A DNA stretch of 64,000 nucleotides from positions 240,242-304,241 of the forward strand of contig JAUYOG010000049.1 of assembly GCA_030695945.1 (NCBI GenBank). Reading direction: 5' to 3'. Positions 1 to 8,984 of this stretch are shown here, in pieces (position 1 is the first letter of the stretch; each line of letters starts with the position of its first letter). The position numbers and the translations under genes are program-made. Below the pieces are notes generated by a model. That model was not told where the DNA came from and did not search any database. It worked only from the letters and a program-made list of their open reading frames with translations. This DNA is from Ramlibacter sp. GTDB taxonomy: Bacteria; Pseudomonadota; Gammaproteobacteria; Burkholderiales; Burkholderiaceae_C.

Positions 1-207
1 GCACACCGTCTGCGGGTTGGCAATGTTCACGCGGTGGTTGGACTGCAGACCCGCCGCGCGGAGCGAATCGCACAGGCACAGTGCCACTTCGGTGAAGGCA
101 AATGGCCGCGGCGCATGCGGATTGAGCTCGACAACGTCGATGGTGAGCTCGCGCGCCCCACCAGGCGGCCGCGCCATGCCGGAGACCGGGTCGGCCGGGG
201 AGTTCAC
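1..207 (-). CDS. N-terminal part of an unidentified protein (cut by window edge)
   Basis: An open minus-strand frame runs from a GTG codon at 207 off the left edge (69 codons visible). The GTG overlaps the TGA stop of the upstream ChaN-like gene in a GTGA arrangement, so translation is probably coupled. The visible residues include a stretch reading ELNPHAPRPFAFTEVALCLC. I do not recognise the family with confidence; the pattern of a hydrophobic start followed by 'F.EVA..L...L...G' faintly resembles the N-terminus of some glycosyltransferase-like or TPR hypothetical proteins. No function is claimed. The coding call rests on the coupled start and on the frame staying open. Confidence 0.5.
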   Translation of the reverse strand, partial: MNSPADPVSGMARPPGGARELTIDVVELNPHAPRPFAFTEVALCLCDSLRAAGLQSNHRVNIANPQTVC

Positions 208-959
208 GGGTGCGAGCGGCGCTGGAACTGTTCACGCAGTTCCGCGCAGTAGTCTTTCTTGGGGGGGCGTTCGGGCAGCCGCTCGGAGCTCGTGCGCACG
301 CCCGGGGGAAGGTGCTGCGGCACGCCCGAAGCGGGGTCGATGTGCCGGGCGCCCGCCAGCAGCACGACGGTCTTGCCCGGCGCCACGGCCCCGGCGATCG
401 CCTGGGCCATGGTGCGGTCGCGGGCGAGCTGCACGCGCGCCATGGGGCCGACCTGGCTTTCGGGCAGCAGGCCGCAGTGCCCTGCGCGAACCGCGTCGTG
501 CTGTGTCTTCAGGACGCCGGGCGCAACCGATGTATCGAGCGAGGCGTCCGCCATGGCGGTGCGCGATTGAGAGCGGGGCAGGTTCGCGCCGATCACCGGG
601 ACCCCGGCCCTCACCGCAGTCATCACGGCCGGGCCGTAGGCCGGCCAGGGCCAGCCGGCTTCATCCCACGCCAGCGCGGACCTCACCTCGGCTTCGGAGG
701 CATCTCGTGGCACGCCGGCGGTGGAGCGTCCCACATTCGCCATTTCGAGGGCGACGGCGGCGAGCGCCCCGCGCCCGGCCAGCGTCCCGATCGCCCGCTG
801 GTGCATCTCCTGGTGTTCGGGCGCATCGTGCTGTTCGCCGAGCAGGATGACGTCCGCCGGCAGCAGGTCGGCCACGCGGGCCTCGATGCCCGGCATCGCC
901 ACCGGCGTTGTACACGCGGCCAGCAACAGCAGCACGATGGCGTGGATTCGACAGCCCAT
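204..959 (-). CDS. ChaN-family haem-binding-like lipoprotein
   Basis: This 251-residue protein begins with a short signal peptide ending in a lipobox (LLLLLAAC, Cys16), so it is predicted to be lipidated and membrane-anchored. The motif LGEQHDAPEHQ at about residues 40-50 and the later GARHIDPASGVPQH are typical of the ChaN/DUF399 family. In Campylobacter ChaN binds haem and is linked to iron uptake; elsewhere the role is less certain. Its stop overlaps the start of the next minus-strand gene by 4 nt, suggesting a two-gene operon. It is divergent from the AbrB-family gene (48-nt gap). Family assignment is fairly firm; substrate is inferred. Confidence 0.8.
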   Translation of the reverse strand: MGCRIHAIVLLLLAACTTPVAMPGIEARVADLLPADVILLGEQHDAPEHQEMHQRAIGTLAGRGALAAVALEMANVGRSTAGVPRDASEAEVRSALAWDEAGWPWPAYGPAVMTAVRAGVPVIGANLPRSQSRTAMADASLDTSVAPGVLKTQHDAVRAGHCGLLPESQVGPMARVQLARDRTMAQAIAGAVAPGKTVVLLAGARHIDPASGVPQHLPPGVRTSSERLPERPPKKDYCAELREQFQRRSHP

Positions 960-1007
960 GCAACGATACTAAGCCACCGCACGCCAGCATCAACAGCTTT
1001 CGGCCGC

Positions 1008-2063
1008 ATGACATCGACATTTCCCGCCCGCGTTGCGCTCACCCTCTTGCTGGCCTGGGCTGCCGCGCTGCTATGCCAGTGGCTGCGGACGCCGCTGCCC
1101 TGGATGATCGGGCCGCTGCTGGCCACCGCGGTGGCGTCTGTGCTGGGGCAGCCCACCCGCAGTTTCGCTCCCTTTCGCAACGCCGGCCAGTCCATCATCG
1201 GCATGGCGCTGGGGTTGTACTTCACGCCGCAGGTCACGGCGCTGGTCGCCGGCCTCTGGTGGGCCATCGCGCTGGCGATCGTCTGGGCGCTCGGGCTGGG
1301 CTGGGCGTTCGGCCGCTGGCTGCATCGCGGCCACGCGGCCCGCATCGGCGGCACGGACCGCGAACAGCGGGCCACCAGCTATTTCGCGGGGGCCATCGGC
1401 GGCGCTTCAGAAATGACGCTGCTGGCCGAACGCGAAGGCGGACGCACGGACCTGGTCGCCGCCGCGCACAGCCTGCGGTTGCTGATCGTGACGCTGGTGG
1501 TGCCGTTCGCCTTCAGCCTGGCCGGTCTGCACGGGCTGGATCCGACGCTGCCCGGGCCGCGCCAGGTTCAGTGGACAGGCCTCGCGATGCTGGTGGCGGC
1601 GTCGGCGGCGGGCGCATGGCTCATGCAACGGACCGGCCGTGCAAACCCTTGGTTCATCGGGGCCCTCCTGGTCGCCATGGGCCTGACCATGGGCGGCGTC
1701 GAGCTGTCCGGGATGCCCCAGTGGATGACCAATGCGGCACAACTGCTGATCGGAGTCAGCCTGGGCGTGCGCTTCTCGGCCGGGTTCGTGCACACGGCGC
1801 CCCGTTGGCTTGGTTCGGTGGCGATGGGCACGCTGGCGATGATCGCGCTGTGCGCCGTGGTGGCCATGCTGCTGTCGATGGGCACAGGGCTGCACTGGGC
1901 GACGCTGATCCTCGGGACCTCGCCGGGCGGCATCGCCGAGATGGCGATCACCGCGAAAGTGCTTCAGTTGGGGGTGCCGGTGGTGACTGCTTTCCAGGTG
2001 TGCCGGCTGGTGGCGGTGCTGGTGTTGGTGGAGCCGTTGTATCGATGGGGCTTCCTGCGCTGA
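1008..2063 (+). CDS. AbrB-family membrane protein
   Basis: The 351-residue product starts at ATG 1008 (MTSTFPARVALTLLLAW). It is almost entirely hydrophobic, with about ten predicted membrane helices arranged as two similar halves: LRTPLPWMIGPLL near residue 25 and TGRANPWFIGALL near 210 are matching repeats. That internal duplication and the glycine-rich 'GTSPGGIAEM' near residue 307 are characteristic of the AbrB/AidB (PF05145) family of inner-membrane proteins, formerly proposed as ammonia monooxygenase-like but now regarded as putative transporters of unknown substrate. No partner gene is evident nearby. The long upstream extension of the frame lies antisense to chaN and is not coding. 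Confidence 0.82.
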   Translation: MTSTFPARVALTLLLAWAAALLCQWLRTPLPWMIGPLLATAVASVLGQPTRSFAPFRNAGQSIIGMALGLYFTPQVTALVAGLWWAIALAIVWALGLGWAFGRWLHRGHAARIGGTDREQRATSYFAGAIGGASEMTLLAEREGGRTDLVAAAHSLRLLIVTLVVPFAFSLAGLHGLDPTLPGPRQVQWTGLAMLVAASAAGAWLMQRTGRANPWFIGALLVAMGLTMGGVELSGMPQWMTNAAQLLIGVSLGVRFSAGFVHTAPRWLGSVAMGTLAMIALCAVVAMLLSMGTGLHWATLILGTSPGGIAEMAITAKVLQLGVPVVTAFQVCRLVAVLVLVEPLYRWGFLR

Positions 2064-2093
2064 CGGCCCGTGGCCCCCGGCGCGGGGCGCGTC

Positions 2094-2366
2094 TCAGTGC
2101 ATGACCAGTGGGTTCTGCGCCAGCTCGGCGTAGCCGTCCAGGGTTTCCTCGACTTCTTCCTGAGTGGGTGTGTTCAATTGCCAGGCATTGATTTGACGCT
2201 GGAACGCCTCCGCCCATGAACCGTCGAGGTAGACCTCCTTGTTGGAGCGCTTGTCGACGATCTCGAATCCGTGGCGCGCGATGCGGGGGGCCGGTTCCCC
2301 TTCAACGGGTTCATTGGCCTGCATGTGCACGACGACGAACGAGTCGGAGTCATAGAGCATTTGCAT
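2094..2366 (-). CDS. DUF3567 family protein
   Basis: A 90-residue acidic protein beginning MQMLYDSDSFVVVHM. The core 'HGFEIVDKRSNKEVYLDGSWAEAF' region (residues about 32-55) is the hallmark of DUF3567, a small family found mainly in Burkholderiales. Its function is unknown. The start at 2366 is chosen over an upstream ATG at 2417 because AGAAGGA lies about 8 nt before it and because family members begin MQMLYDS. It stands alone on the minus strand, 30 nt beyond the convergent AbrB-family gene. The presence of this family supports the Burkholderiales assignment. Confidence 0.85.
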   Translation of the reverse strand: MQMLYDSDSFVVVHMQANEPVEGEPAPRIARHGFEIVDKRSNKEVYLDGSWAEAFQRQINAWQLNTPTQEEVEETLDGYAELAQNPLVMH

Positions 2367-2474
2367 GGTACTTAATCCTTCTGCCTGGTTATCTGGCAAC
2401 GTTTGGCCCGGTTTCAAGATGACGGGGCAAACGCTGGACGGCCTCCCATGGTCGAAGAGTAGGCACCGCGCCGC

Positions 2475-3437
2475 TCACCCCCTGTCGGTGGAGGACCACT
2501 GCTGGTCGACCGAATCGCCGTTCGGCTGTGTCAGACGCAGGCGCACGGGCACGTAATCCATGCCGGGAGCGAGCCACAGTTCTACCTTGACGTCGAACTC
2601 CTTGCGCGGGGCTCGGGTCAGCTTGAACGCCGCCACCGGGCCGCCGGGCAGGTCGAGCTGCTCCTCGCCCTCGACGGTGAACACCCACGGCTCCGCCTCT
2701 CGAGTGCCGGCGGTCTGGATCATGATGCTGGTGGCGGGTGGGAACTTCGCCGGGGCGCCGGCGACCAGCGCCGCGAGCTGAAGCAGGACGCTCAAACGAT
2801 CCTGCGCGCCTGGCAGCAGTGGCGCGTCCGGCCGGTTGCTGCTGAAGCTCAGCCGCCCTTGTTCACGGTCGAAATGCGTGGCCTCCTCGCCGCGGCCCTT
2901 GTCCGAAAACCGCTGCGGCGCCAAACCCCCGGCCGTGATCCGTCCGGTGCTGTGTTGCGTGCGAGCCCGCACCAGGGGCGCGCTGAACTCCAGCCTCGCC
3001 TCGTAGTTCTGGCCGTCCTGGCGCCAGCTCAGCTCGCCCTGTCCTTTCAGGGCCAAGCCGCCCCGCTGCAGCTCTACCTTGTAATGGAGACGCACCGAGC
3101 CGGGGATGGCGACCGCGACGGTCGAGGCTGTCTCAGGCGTGGGGACCCCCGCCGGCGCGGGAGCAGGGGCGGGTACAGTGGCGGGCGCGCCTGTGTCCAC
3201 GGCCTGCAGAGCCACCGGCCCTGCAGCTCCCAGCTTGGCCGCCGTGGGCGCAACGGGCGCCGCGCTGGCAACGGGAGGCTGGGTGGCCGCGGGCAGCGGG
3301 GCGGCGACAGTTCGGGTGAGGAAGGGTCGTGCGGGCGTGACAGCGGATTGCACCGCTTCGCGCGGTGGCCGCAACAGCAGCGCATGAGCCGCCAGCACGG
3401 CCACTGTCAACACCAGCAGGGGCCTGAATGGCGCCAT
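2475..3437 (-). CDS. DUF3108 domain-containing exported protein
   Basis: A 320-residue protein with an N-terminal hydrophobic segment (MAPFRPLLVLTVAVLAAHALLL), then an Ala/Pro-rich low-complexity stretch to about residue 110, then a beta-rich C-terminal domain containing VRLHYKVELQRGGLALKGQGEL and DYVPVRLRLTQPNGD. This organisation fits DUF3108, a periplasmic or envelope family in beta- and gamma-proteobacteria with no settled function. It begins only 2 nt after the stop of the IclR-type gene, so the two are probably co-transcribed. Because many family members sit beside unrelated genes, a role in the IclR/FAH pathway is not implied. Confidence 0.75.
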   Translation of the reverse strand: MAPFRPLLVLTVAVLAAHALLLRPPREAVQSAVTPARPFLTRTVAAPLPAATQPPVASAAPVAPTAAKLGAAGPVALQAVDTGAPATVPAPAPAPAGVPTPETASTVAVAIPGSVRLHYKVELQRGGLALKGQGELSWRQDGQNYEARLEFSAPLVRARTQHSTGRITAGGLAPQRFSDKGRGEEATHFDREQGRLSFSSNRPDAPLLPGAQDRLSVLLQLAALVAGAPAKFPPATSIMIQTAGTREAEPWVFTVEGEEQLDLPGGPVAAFKLTRAPRKEFDVKVELWLAPGMDYVPVRLRLTQPNGDSVDQQWSSTDRG

Positions 3438-3439
3438 GC

Positions 3440-4219
3440 TCAGGTCCGGTAGCCGAGATCGCTCGACAGCTGGCGTGCCGCGGCACGCAATGGCCGGTCG
3501 ACGGCGCCGCCCCAGGCCGGGTCGAAGGTGCCGCTGGGCCCGAGCGCGACGATCCCGAGCACGATGTGCCCGTCGGAATCGAACACCGGCGCGCAGAACC
3601 CGACGATGCCGGGCAGCAAGGTATCGACCACGCGGGCCGCGCCGCGCTGGCGCACTTCATCGAGCAGCGCCCGCGCTTCAGTGAGGGTCCCCGGCACGTC
3701 GCCGCGGCCCTGCTTCTGGGCGCGCGCTATTTCTTCCTTGAGCAGCGGCGTGATCGCTTCCTTCGACAGCCAGGCGGCGAAACAGCGGCCGGTGGCGGAC
3801 GACAGCAGCGGCATCACGTCGCCGAGCCGCAGGTTCACCGTGACCGCCTGCGGCGATTCTTCCCAATGCACGATGGTCGGGCCGTGGTTGCCCCACACGG
3901 CCAAGGCCAGGGTGTGGCCGCCGATCTGTTCCATGAGGCCGACGATGCGCTCGCGGGCGAGCTTGACGGCATCGAGGCGTGACAGCGACGCCAGGCCGAG
4001 CTTGAGTGCCGCGGGGCCCAGGTCGTAGCGCGTGCTGCCGGCGTCCTGCACCACCAGCTGCAGCCGCTGGAAGCTCACGAGGTAGCGGTGCGCCTTGGCC
4101 GCGCTCATGCCGGCCGCGGCCGCGAGGTCGCGCAGCATGAGCGGGCCGGGACCCTTCGACAGGACCTCCAGCAGCGCGAAGCCGACCTCGACGGACTGGA
4201 TCCCGGCGCGCTCCTTCAT
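3440..4219 (-). CDS. IclR-family transcriptional regulator
   Basis: The 259-residue product has a winged-helix N-terminal domain (SVEVGFALLEVLSKGPGP through SAAKAHRYLVSFQRLQLV, residues 9-57) followed by an effector-binding domain with the family sequence GGHTLALAVWGNHGPTIVHWEE near residue 98 and LPGIVGFCAPVFDSDGHI near 205. IclR proteins bind small organic acids and usually control a neighbouring catabolic gene. Here the regulator is divergent from a fumarylacetoacetate-hydrolase-family gene across 99 nt, the usual arrangement for regulator and target. The effector cannot be read from the sequence. Confidence 0.88.
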   Translation of the reverse strand: MKERAGIQSVEVGFALLEVLSKGPGPLMLRDLAAAAGMSAAKAHRYLVSFQRLQLVVQDAGSTRYDLGPAALKLGLASLSRLDAVKLARERIVGLMEQIGGHTLALAVWGNHGPTIVHWEESPQAVTVNLRLGDVMPLLSSATGRCFAAWLSKEAITPLLKEEIARAQKQGRGDVPGTLTEARALLDEVRQRGAARVVDTLLPGIVGFCAPVFDSDGHIVLGIVALGPSGTFDPAWGGAVDRPLRAAARQLSSDLGYRT

Positions 4220-4318
4220 GCCCGCCGTCTTCCTGTAGAATTACGATTAGGTAAATTCATTTCACAATGCGTAACGTCTTCCGACTGTAGCGCATCCAAC
4301 TCCCGGGGGCAAACAGCG

Positions 4319-5329
4319 ATGAAGCTCGCCACTTATAAAGACGGTTCGCGCGACGGCCAGCTCGTCGTGGTTTCGCGCGACCTCGGCACGGCGCATTATG
4401 CGACCGGCATCGCCGACCGCATGCAGCAGGTGCTGGACGATTGGGGCTTCCTGTCGCCGCAATTGCATGACTTGTACGAGACGCTCAACGGTGGCAAGGC
4501 GCGCCACGCGTTCCCCTTCGATCCGGCGCAATGCATGGCGCCGCTGCCGCGCGCCTACCAGTGGGCCGACGGATCGGCCTACATCAACCATGTGGAGCTG
4601 GTGCGCCTCGCGCGCAACGCCGAAGTCCCGGCCAACTACTACACCGAGCCGCTGATGTACCAGGGTGGCAGCGACGATTTCCTGGGGCCGACGGACGACG
4701 TGATCGTGCCCAAGGAGGAATACGGCATCGACTTCGAGGCCGAGGTGGCGGTGGTGACCGGCGACGTGCCCATGACGGCCACGCCCGAGCAGGCGCTGGA
4801 AGGCATCCGCCTGGTGATGATCGCCAACGACGTGTCGCTGCGGCACCTGATCCCCGACGAACTGGCCAAGGGCTTCGGATTTTTCCAGAGCAAGCCCGCT
4901 ACCGCGTTCGGCCCGGTGGCCGTGACGCTCGACGAGTTCGGCGACGCGTGGGACAAGGGCCGCCTGCACCTGACGCTGCAGAGTGTCTGGAACGGCCGCA
5001 CCGTGGGCATGTGCGACGCCGGCAAGGAGATGACCTTCCACTTCGGCCAGCTGATCGCCCACGTCTGCAAGACGCGCAACGTGCGCGCCGGCAGCATCGT
5101 CGGCTCTGGCACGGTGAGCAACCGCGCCATCGAGGCCAACGGCAAGAAGGAGTGGACCAAGGGCTACAGCTGCATCGCCGAGAAGCGCGCGATCGAGACG
5201 ATCCAGGACGGCAAGCCGGCCACCGACTACATGAAGTTCGGCGACACGATCCGGATCGAGATGAAGGGCCGCGACGGCCAGAGCGTCTTCGGCGCCATCG
5301 ACCAGAAAATCGCGCCGCTCAAACGCTGA
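4319..5329 (+). CDS. fumarylacetoacetate hydrolase family protein
   Basis: The 336-residue protein starts at ATG 4319 (MKLATYKDGSRDGQLVVVS). Its core contains GIDFEAEVAVVTGD (metal-binding acidic residues), a conserved NDVSLRHLIP segment and a C-terminal GSGTVSN turn followed by FGDTIRIEM, all diagnostic of the FAH fold that cleaves or hydrates 1,3-dicarbonyl compounds using Mg2+ or Ca2+. Members act in tyrosine, homogentisate or hydroxyphenylacetate breakdown, but the family is too broad for a precise substrate. The divergent IclR regulator suggests inducible aromatic or organic-acid catabolism. The DUF1810 gene follows after 11 nt. Confidence 0.85.
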   Translation: MKLATYKDGSRDGQLVVVSRDLGTAHYATGIADRMQQVLDDWGFLSPQLHDLYETLNGGKARHAFPFDPAQCMAPLPRAYQWADGSAYINHVELVRLARNAEVPANYYTEPLMYQGGSDDFLGPTDDVIVPKEEYGIDFEAEVAVVTGDVPMTATPEQALEGIRLVMIANDVSLRHLIPDELAKGFGFFQSKPATAFGPVAVTLDEFGDAWDKGRLHLTLQSVWNGRTVGMCDAGKEMTFHFGQLIAHVCKTRNVRAGSIVGSGTVSNRAIEANGKKEWTKGYSCIAEKRAIETIQDGKPATDYMKFGDTIRIEMKGRDGQSVFGAIDQKIAPLKR

Positions 5330-5340
5330 GGGGCGCGATC

Positions 5341-5760
5341 ATGGAAGACCGCTTCGGCCTCTCGCGTTTCGTGCAGGCCCAGGCTGCGGTGTATCCGCAG
5401 GTGGTGGCGGAACTGCGCGCGGGCCGCAAGCGCAGCCACTGGATGTGGTTCGTCTTTCCCCAGATCGAAGGCCTCGGCCACAGCGCCATGGCGCAACGTT
5501 ATGCCGTCGGTTCCCTGGACGAAGCGCGCGCCCATCTGGAACATCCCGTCCTGGGCGCCAGGCTGCGTGAATGCAGCGCGCTGGTGCTGGCCGTGCCGGC
5601 CAAGACAGCGCACGAAATCTTCGGCTCACCCGACGACCTCAAGTTCCACTCCTCGATGACCCTGTTCCATCGGGCCGCGCCCGCCGAGCCCGTGTTCGGC
5701 GAATGCCTGCGGAAGTATTTCGCCGGGCAGGAAGACACGTCCACCCTGGCCCGGCTATAG
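5341..5760 (+). CDS. DUF1810 family protein
   Basis: A 139-residue protein. The segment RFVQAQAAVYPQVVAELRAG then KRSHWMWFVFPQ and the later LKFHSSMTLF are the conserved blocks of DUF1810 (a small alpha-helical family, calpastatin-like fold, function unknown). It follows the FAH gene by 11 nt and may be co-transcribed with it. Its last 6 nt overlap the 3' end of the convergent otsA gene, so the two stops interleave. The start ATG at 5341 gives the family's usual N-terminus and length. Confidence 0.85.
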   Translation: MEDRFGLSRFVQAQAAVYPQVVAELRAGRKRSHWMWFVFPQIEGLGHSAMAQRYAVGSLDEARAHLEHPVLGARLRECSALVLAVPAKTAHEIFGSPDDLKFHSSMTLFHRAAPAEPVFGECLRKYFAGQEDTSTLARL

Positions 5761-7173
5761 CCGAAGCCAGGGCGTCCCGGTTTCTTCGGCCTGGGCCTTG
5801 GCCAGCGTTTCCAGGAAGGTGTCGCACCACCAGTGAACGTCGAAACGCCGCATGGTCTTGATCAGCGCTTCGTGCCGCTCCCGCCGCTCTTCCAGGGGCA
5901 TCTGCAGCGCCAGGTGGATGGCGCTGGCGGTGGCTTCCGTGTCGTAAGGGTTCACCAGCAGCGCCTCCGGCATCTGCTCGGCGGCACCGGCGAAGCGCGA
6001 GAGCACCAGCACGCCCGGGTCCTGCGGGTCCTGGGCCACCACGAATTCCTTGGCCACCAGGTTCATGCCGTCGCGCAGTGGCGTGACCAGCGCGACCCGG
6101 CTCGCGCGGTACAGCCCGGGCAGGCGCGCCCGCGCCACCGTGCGGTGCATGTAGCGCACGGGCATCCAGTCCAGCTCGCCGAAGTTGCCGTTGATCGAGC
6201 CGCACAGGCTTTCCAGCTCGTGAAGGATGTCGCCGTAGGCACTGACGTCTTCCCGGCTGGGCGACGCGATCTGGATCAGCGTCGCGCTCCGGTGCGTCTC
6301 CGGGTTGCGCGTCAGCAATTCGCGAAAGGCGCGCATGCGCTGGGGCAGGCCCTTCGAGTAGTCGAGCCGGTCCACGCCCACCAGCAGCTTGCGTCGCGAA
6401 TACTCGCGACGCATCCGCTCGTACATGTCACGGCCCTCCGGCGCGTTGGTGAGGGCGGTGAACTCCTCGACGTCGATGCCGATCGGAAAGGCGCCGGCCT
6501 GCACGGTGCGGTTGAACGCGCGCCATCGGCCTTCGCCCAGGTTCTGGGCATGGGCTTCGGTCTGCACGTAGCTGCAGAAATGCGAATGGTCGGCATTGCT
6601 CTGGAAGCCCACCAGGTCGTAGGCGAACAGCGCCCGGATCAGCCAGTCATGTCCGGGGATCGCGGCCAGGATCAGCGGCGGCGGCAGCGGGATATGCAGG
6701 AAGAAGCCGATGCGCTGGTTGCAGCCCAGAGCGCGCAGTTCGGCGGCCAGCGGGATCAGGTGGTAATCGTGCACCCAGATGATGTCGTCTTCGCGCAGCA
6801 GCGGCGCGAGCTTGCGGGCGAACAGCTGGTTGACGCGCCGGTAGCCGGCGATGTAGCCGGCGTCGAAATCCGCGAGGTCGAGCCGGTAGTGGAAAACGGG
6901 CCATAAAACGCCGTTGGAATAGCCGAGGTAGTAGGCGTCGTGGTCCTCGCGGTTCAGGTCCAGCGTGACCAGCTTCACCGGGCCGGCCTGGTGGGTGTGC
7001 AGCGGGGGGTCTCGATGCGTGCCTTCCCCCGACGGTTCGATGATCTTGCCGCTCCAGCCGAACCACAGTCCACCGGTGTTGTTGAGGACTTCGGCGAGTG
7101 CCACCGCCAGTCCTCCAGCGGAGGTCTTGCGCGGATCCGCAACGCGGTTGGAGACGACGACCAGGCGGGACAT
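5755..7173 (-). CDS. otsA: trehalose-6-phosphate synthase (UDP-forming)
   Basis: The 472-residue GT20 enzyme makes trehalose-6-phosphate from UDP-glucose and glucose-6-phosphate in the cytoplasm. It begins [21 protein letters not shown], whose Arg and Gly-Gly residues form the G6P site, and carries [15 protein letters not shown] near residue 130 and [16 protein letters not shown] near 260, both conserved in OtsA. The start at 7173 is chosen because family members begin at this SNR motif; a longer open frame to 7479 lies inside the upstream GH15 gene. It is the last gene of the otsB-GH15-otsA operon, 8 nt after the GH15 stop. Trehalose here is likely an osmotic and desiccation protectant. Confidence 0.93.
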   Translation of the reverse strand: MSRLVVVSNRVADPRKTSAGGLAVALAEVLNNTGGLWFGWSGKIIEPSGEGTHRDPPLHTHQAGPVKLVTLDLNREDHDAYYLGYSNGVLWPVFHYRLDLADFDAGYIAGYRRVNQLFARKLAPLLREDDIIWVHDYHLIPLAAELRALGCNQRIGFFLHIPLPPPLILAAIPGHDWLIRALFAYDLVGFQSNADHSHFCSYVQTEAHAQNLGEGRWRAFNRTVQAGAFPIGIDVEEFTALTNAPEGRDMYERMRREYSRRKLLVGVDRLDYSKGLPQRMRAFRELLTRNPETHRSATLIQIASPSREDVSAYGDILHELESLCGSINGNFGELDWMPVRYMHRTVARARLPGLYRASRVALVTPLRDGMNLVAKEFVVAQDPQDPGVLVLSRFAGAAEQMPEALLVNPYDTEATASAIHLALQMPLEERRERHEALIKTMRRFDVHWWCDTFLETLAKAQAEETGTPWLRL

Positions 7174-7181
7174 GGGCGCGC

Positions 7182-8984
7182 CTAGATGACGGTGTCCCAC
7201 GGCGCGGAAAGCCGCACCGCCGCATTGATCAGGCCGACCATCGAGTACGTCTGCGGGAAGTTGCCCCACATCTCGCCCGTGACCGGGTGCGTGTCCTCGG
7301 ACAGCAGGCCGAGCGGATTGCGGCTGGCGAGCATCACCTCGAAGATCTCGCGCGCCTGCCCCTTGCGACCGATCCGGGCCAGCGCATCGATGCGCCAGAA
7401 GGTGCAGATGTTGAACGCCGTCTCCGGCTTGCCGAAATCGTCGGGGGCTTCGTAGCGGCGCATGTAGGGGCCGTCGCACAGCGATTGCTCCAGCGCGTCC
7501 ACCGTCGCGACGAAGCGGGCGTCATGCGGGTCGATGAAGCCGACTTCCGCCATCAACAGCGCGCTGGCGTCCAGGTCGCGCCCGCCGAAGCTTTCGGCGA
7601 ACGCCTGCCGCTTGTCGTTCCAGGCTTCGCGCAGGATCCGGTCCCGGATCACGTCGGCACGCTCGCGCCACAGCCGGATCCGGTCGGGCAGGTTCAGGGC
7701 CGACGCGACCTTGGCGAGCCGGTCGCATGCCGCCCAGCTCATGAGCGCGGACGACGTATGGATCCGCGCCCGCGTGCGCAGCTCCCACATGCCCGCATCG
7801 GGCTGGTCGTAGACGCGGAAAGCCTGCTCGCCGACCGCCTCCAGGTAGCCGAACTCCACCTTGCCCGCGCGCCGGAACAGCCGATGGTCGTGGAACGACT
7901 GAGAGGCCCCCAGGATGATGTTGCCGTAGACGTCGTGCTGGAAATGCTCCTGCGCCTGGTTGCCCACGCGCACCGGCCCCTGGCCGCGGTAGCCCGGCAG
8001 GTGGCCGAGGATCGCTTCGGGCAGGTGCTCTTCCTGCCCGATGCCGTACAGCGGCTGGATGTGGCCGCCGCGCGAGCGCACCACGATGTTGTTGAGCCAG
8101 CGCAGGTAGTCTTCCATCGTGCCGACTTCGGACAGGCTGTTGAGCGCGCGCACCACGAAGAAGGCGTCGCGCAGCCAGCAGTAGCGGTAATCCCAGTTGC
8201 GCCCGCTGTCCGGCGCCTCCGGGATGCTGGTCGTCATCGCGGCGACGATGGCGCCCGTGTCCTCGAACAGCGACAGCTTGAGCGTGATGGCCGCGCGGAT
8301 CACCGCTTCCTGCCATTCCAGCGGGATGGCCAGGCGGCGCACCCAGGTGCGCCAGTAGCCCTCGGTCTCCTGCTCGAACAGGCGCGCGGTTTCGTCGATG
8401 CCGCCCATCAGCGTCTCGTCGGGGCCGAGGATGAAGTTCATCTGCCGGTCGGCCACGAAGAAGGTCTCCGACAGGAGGTAGTTGAGCGGCGCGTCGGTGG
8501 TCAGTCGTACGGCCTGCGCCGCCCCGACGTAGCGCACGTTGTGGCTGCCTTGGGTGACCGTGGGCGCGTGCCGGCCCCAGTCGAAGCGCGGCCGCATCAC
8601 GACGCGGATGCGCGGCGTGCCGGACAGCACCTTGATGCGCCGGACCAGGGTCAGCGGCCGGAACATGCGGTCGCGGCTGGTGAACCGGGGCGCGAAGTCG
8701 GTGATCTCGACGCCTTGCCCCTGCTGGTCGTACAGCCGCGTGCGCAGTATCGCAGTGTTGGGCTTGTAGTCCTGCTCGCTGCGGGCGAAGTTCTCGATCT
8801 CGAAGGCCCAGACACTGCCGCCCTCGCCCGGGTCCAGCAGCGCGTTGAAGACCGGGTCGCCATCGAAGCGCGGCAGGCAGCACCAGACGATGCGCCCGCG
8901 CTCGTCGATCAGCGCGCTGTAGGCGCAATTGCCGATGACGCCGAGATTGAGGGAAGGCGCGGCCGGTGGCGAGGCGACGTTCAT
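7182..8984 (-). CDS. glycoside hydrolase family 15 protein (glucoamylase/trehalase-like)
   Basis: The 600-residue protein begins MNVASPPAAPSLNLGVIGNCAYSAL. It has an N-terminal beta-sandwich region (to about residue 230) and an alpha/alpha toroid catalytic region with NWDYRYCWLRDAFFVVRAL near residue 265, the GH15 signature. GH15 enzymes release glucose from alpha-glucans, and some bacterial members hydrolyse trehalose. It lies between otsB and otsA, overlapping otsB by 4 nt (ATGA) and preceding otsA by 8 nt, so all three are probably translated from one mRNA. This placement is recurrent in beta-proteobacteria; whether the enzyme degrades trehalose, glycogen or something else is inference. 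Confidence 0.85.
   Translation of the reverse strand: MNVASPPAAPSLNLGVIGNCAYSALIDERGRIVWCCLPRFDGDPVFNALLDPGEGGSVWAFEIENFARSEQDYKPNTAILRTRLYDQQGQGVEITDFAPRFTSRDRMFRPLTLVRRIKVLSGTPRIRVVMRPRFDWGRHAPTVTQGSHNVRYVGAAQAVRLTTDAPLNYLLSETFFVADRQMNFILGPDETLMGGIDETARLFEQETEGYWRTWVRRLAIPLEWQEAVIRAAITLKLSLFEDTGAIVAAMTTSIPEAPDSGRNWDYRYCWLRDAFFVVRALNSLSEVGTMEDYLRWLNNIVVRSRGGHIQPLYGIGQEEHLPEAILGHLPGYRGQGPVRVGNQAQEHFQHDVYGNIILGASQSFHDHRLFRRAGKVEFGYLEAVGEQAFRVYDQPDAGMWELRTRARIHTSSALMSWAACDRLAKVASALNLPDRIRLWRERADVIRDRILREAWNDKRQAFAESFGGRDLDASALLMAEVGFIDPHDARFVATVDALEQSLCDGPYMRRYEAPDDFGKPETAFNICTFWRIDALARIGRKGQAREIFEVMLASRNPLGLLSEDTHPVTGEMWGNFPQTYSMVGLINAAVRLSAPWDTVI

Noticed and set aside
4241..4274. TTACG ... 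CGTAA inverted repeat between iclR and the FAH gene
   Set aside because: Arms are only 5 bp with a 24-nt spacer, so it could be chance. The gap likely holds an operator but I cannot define it.
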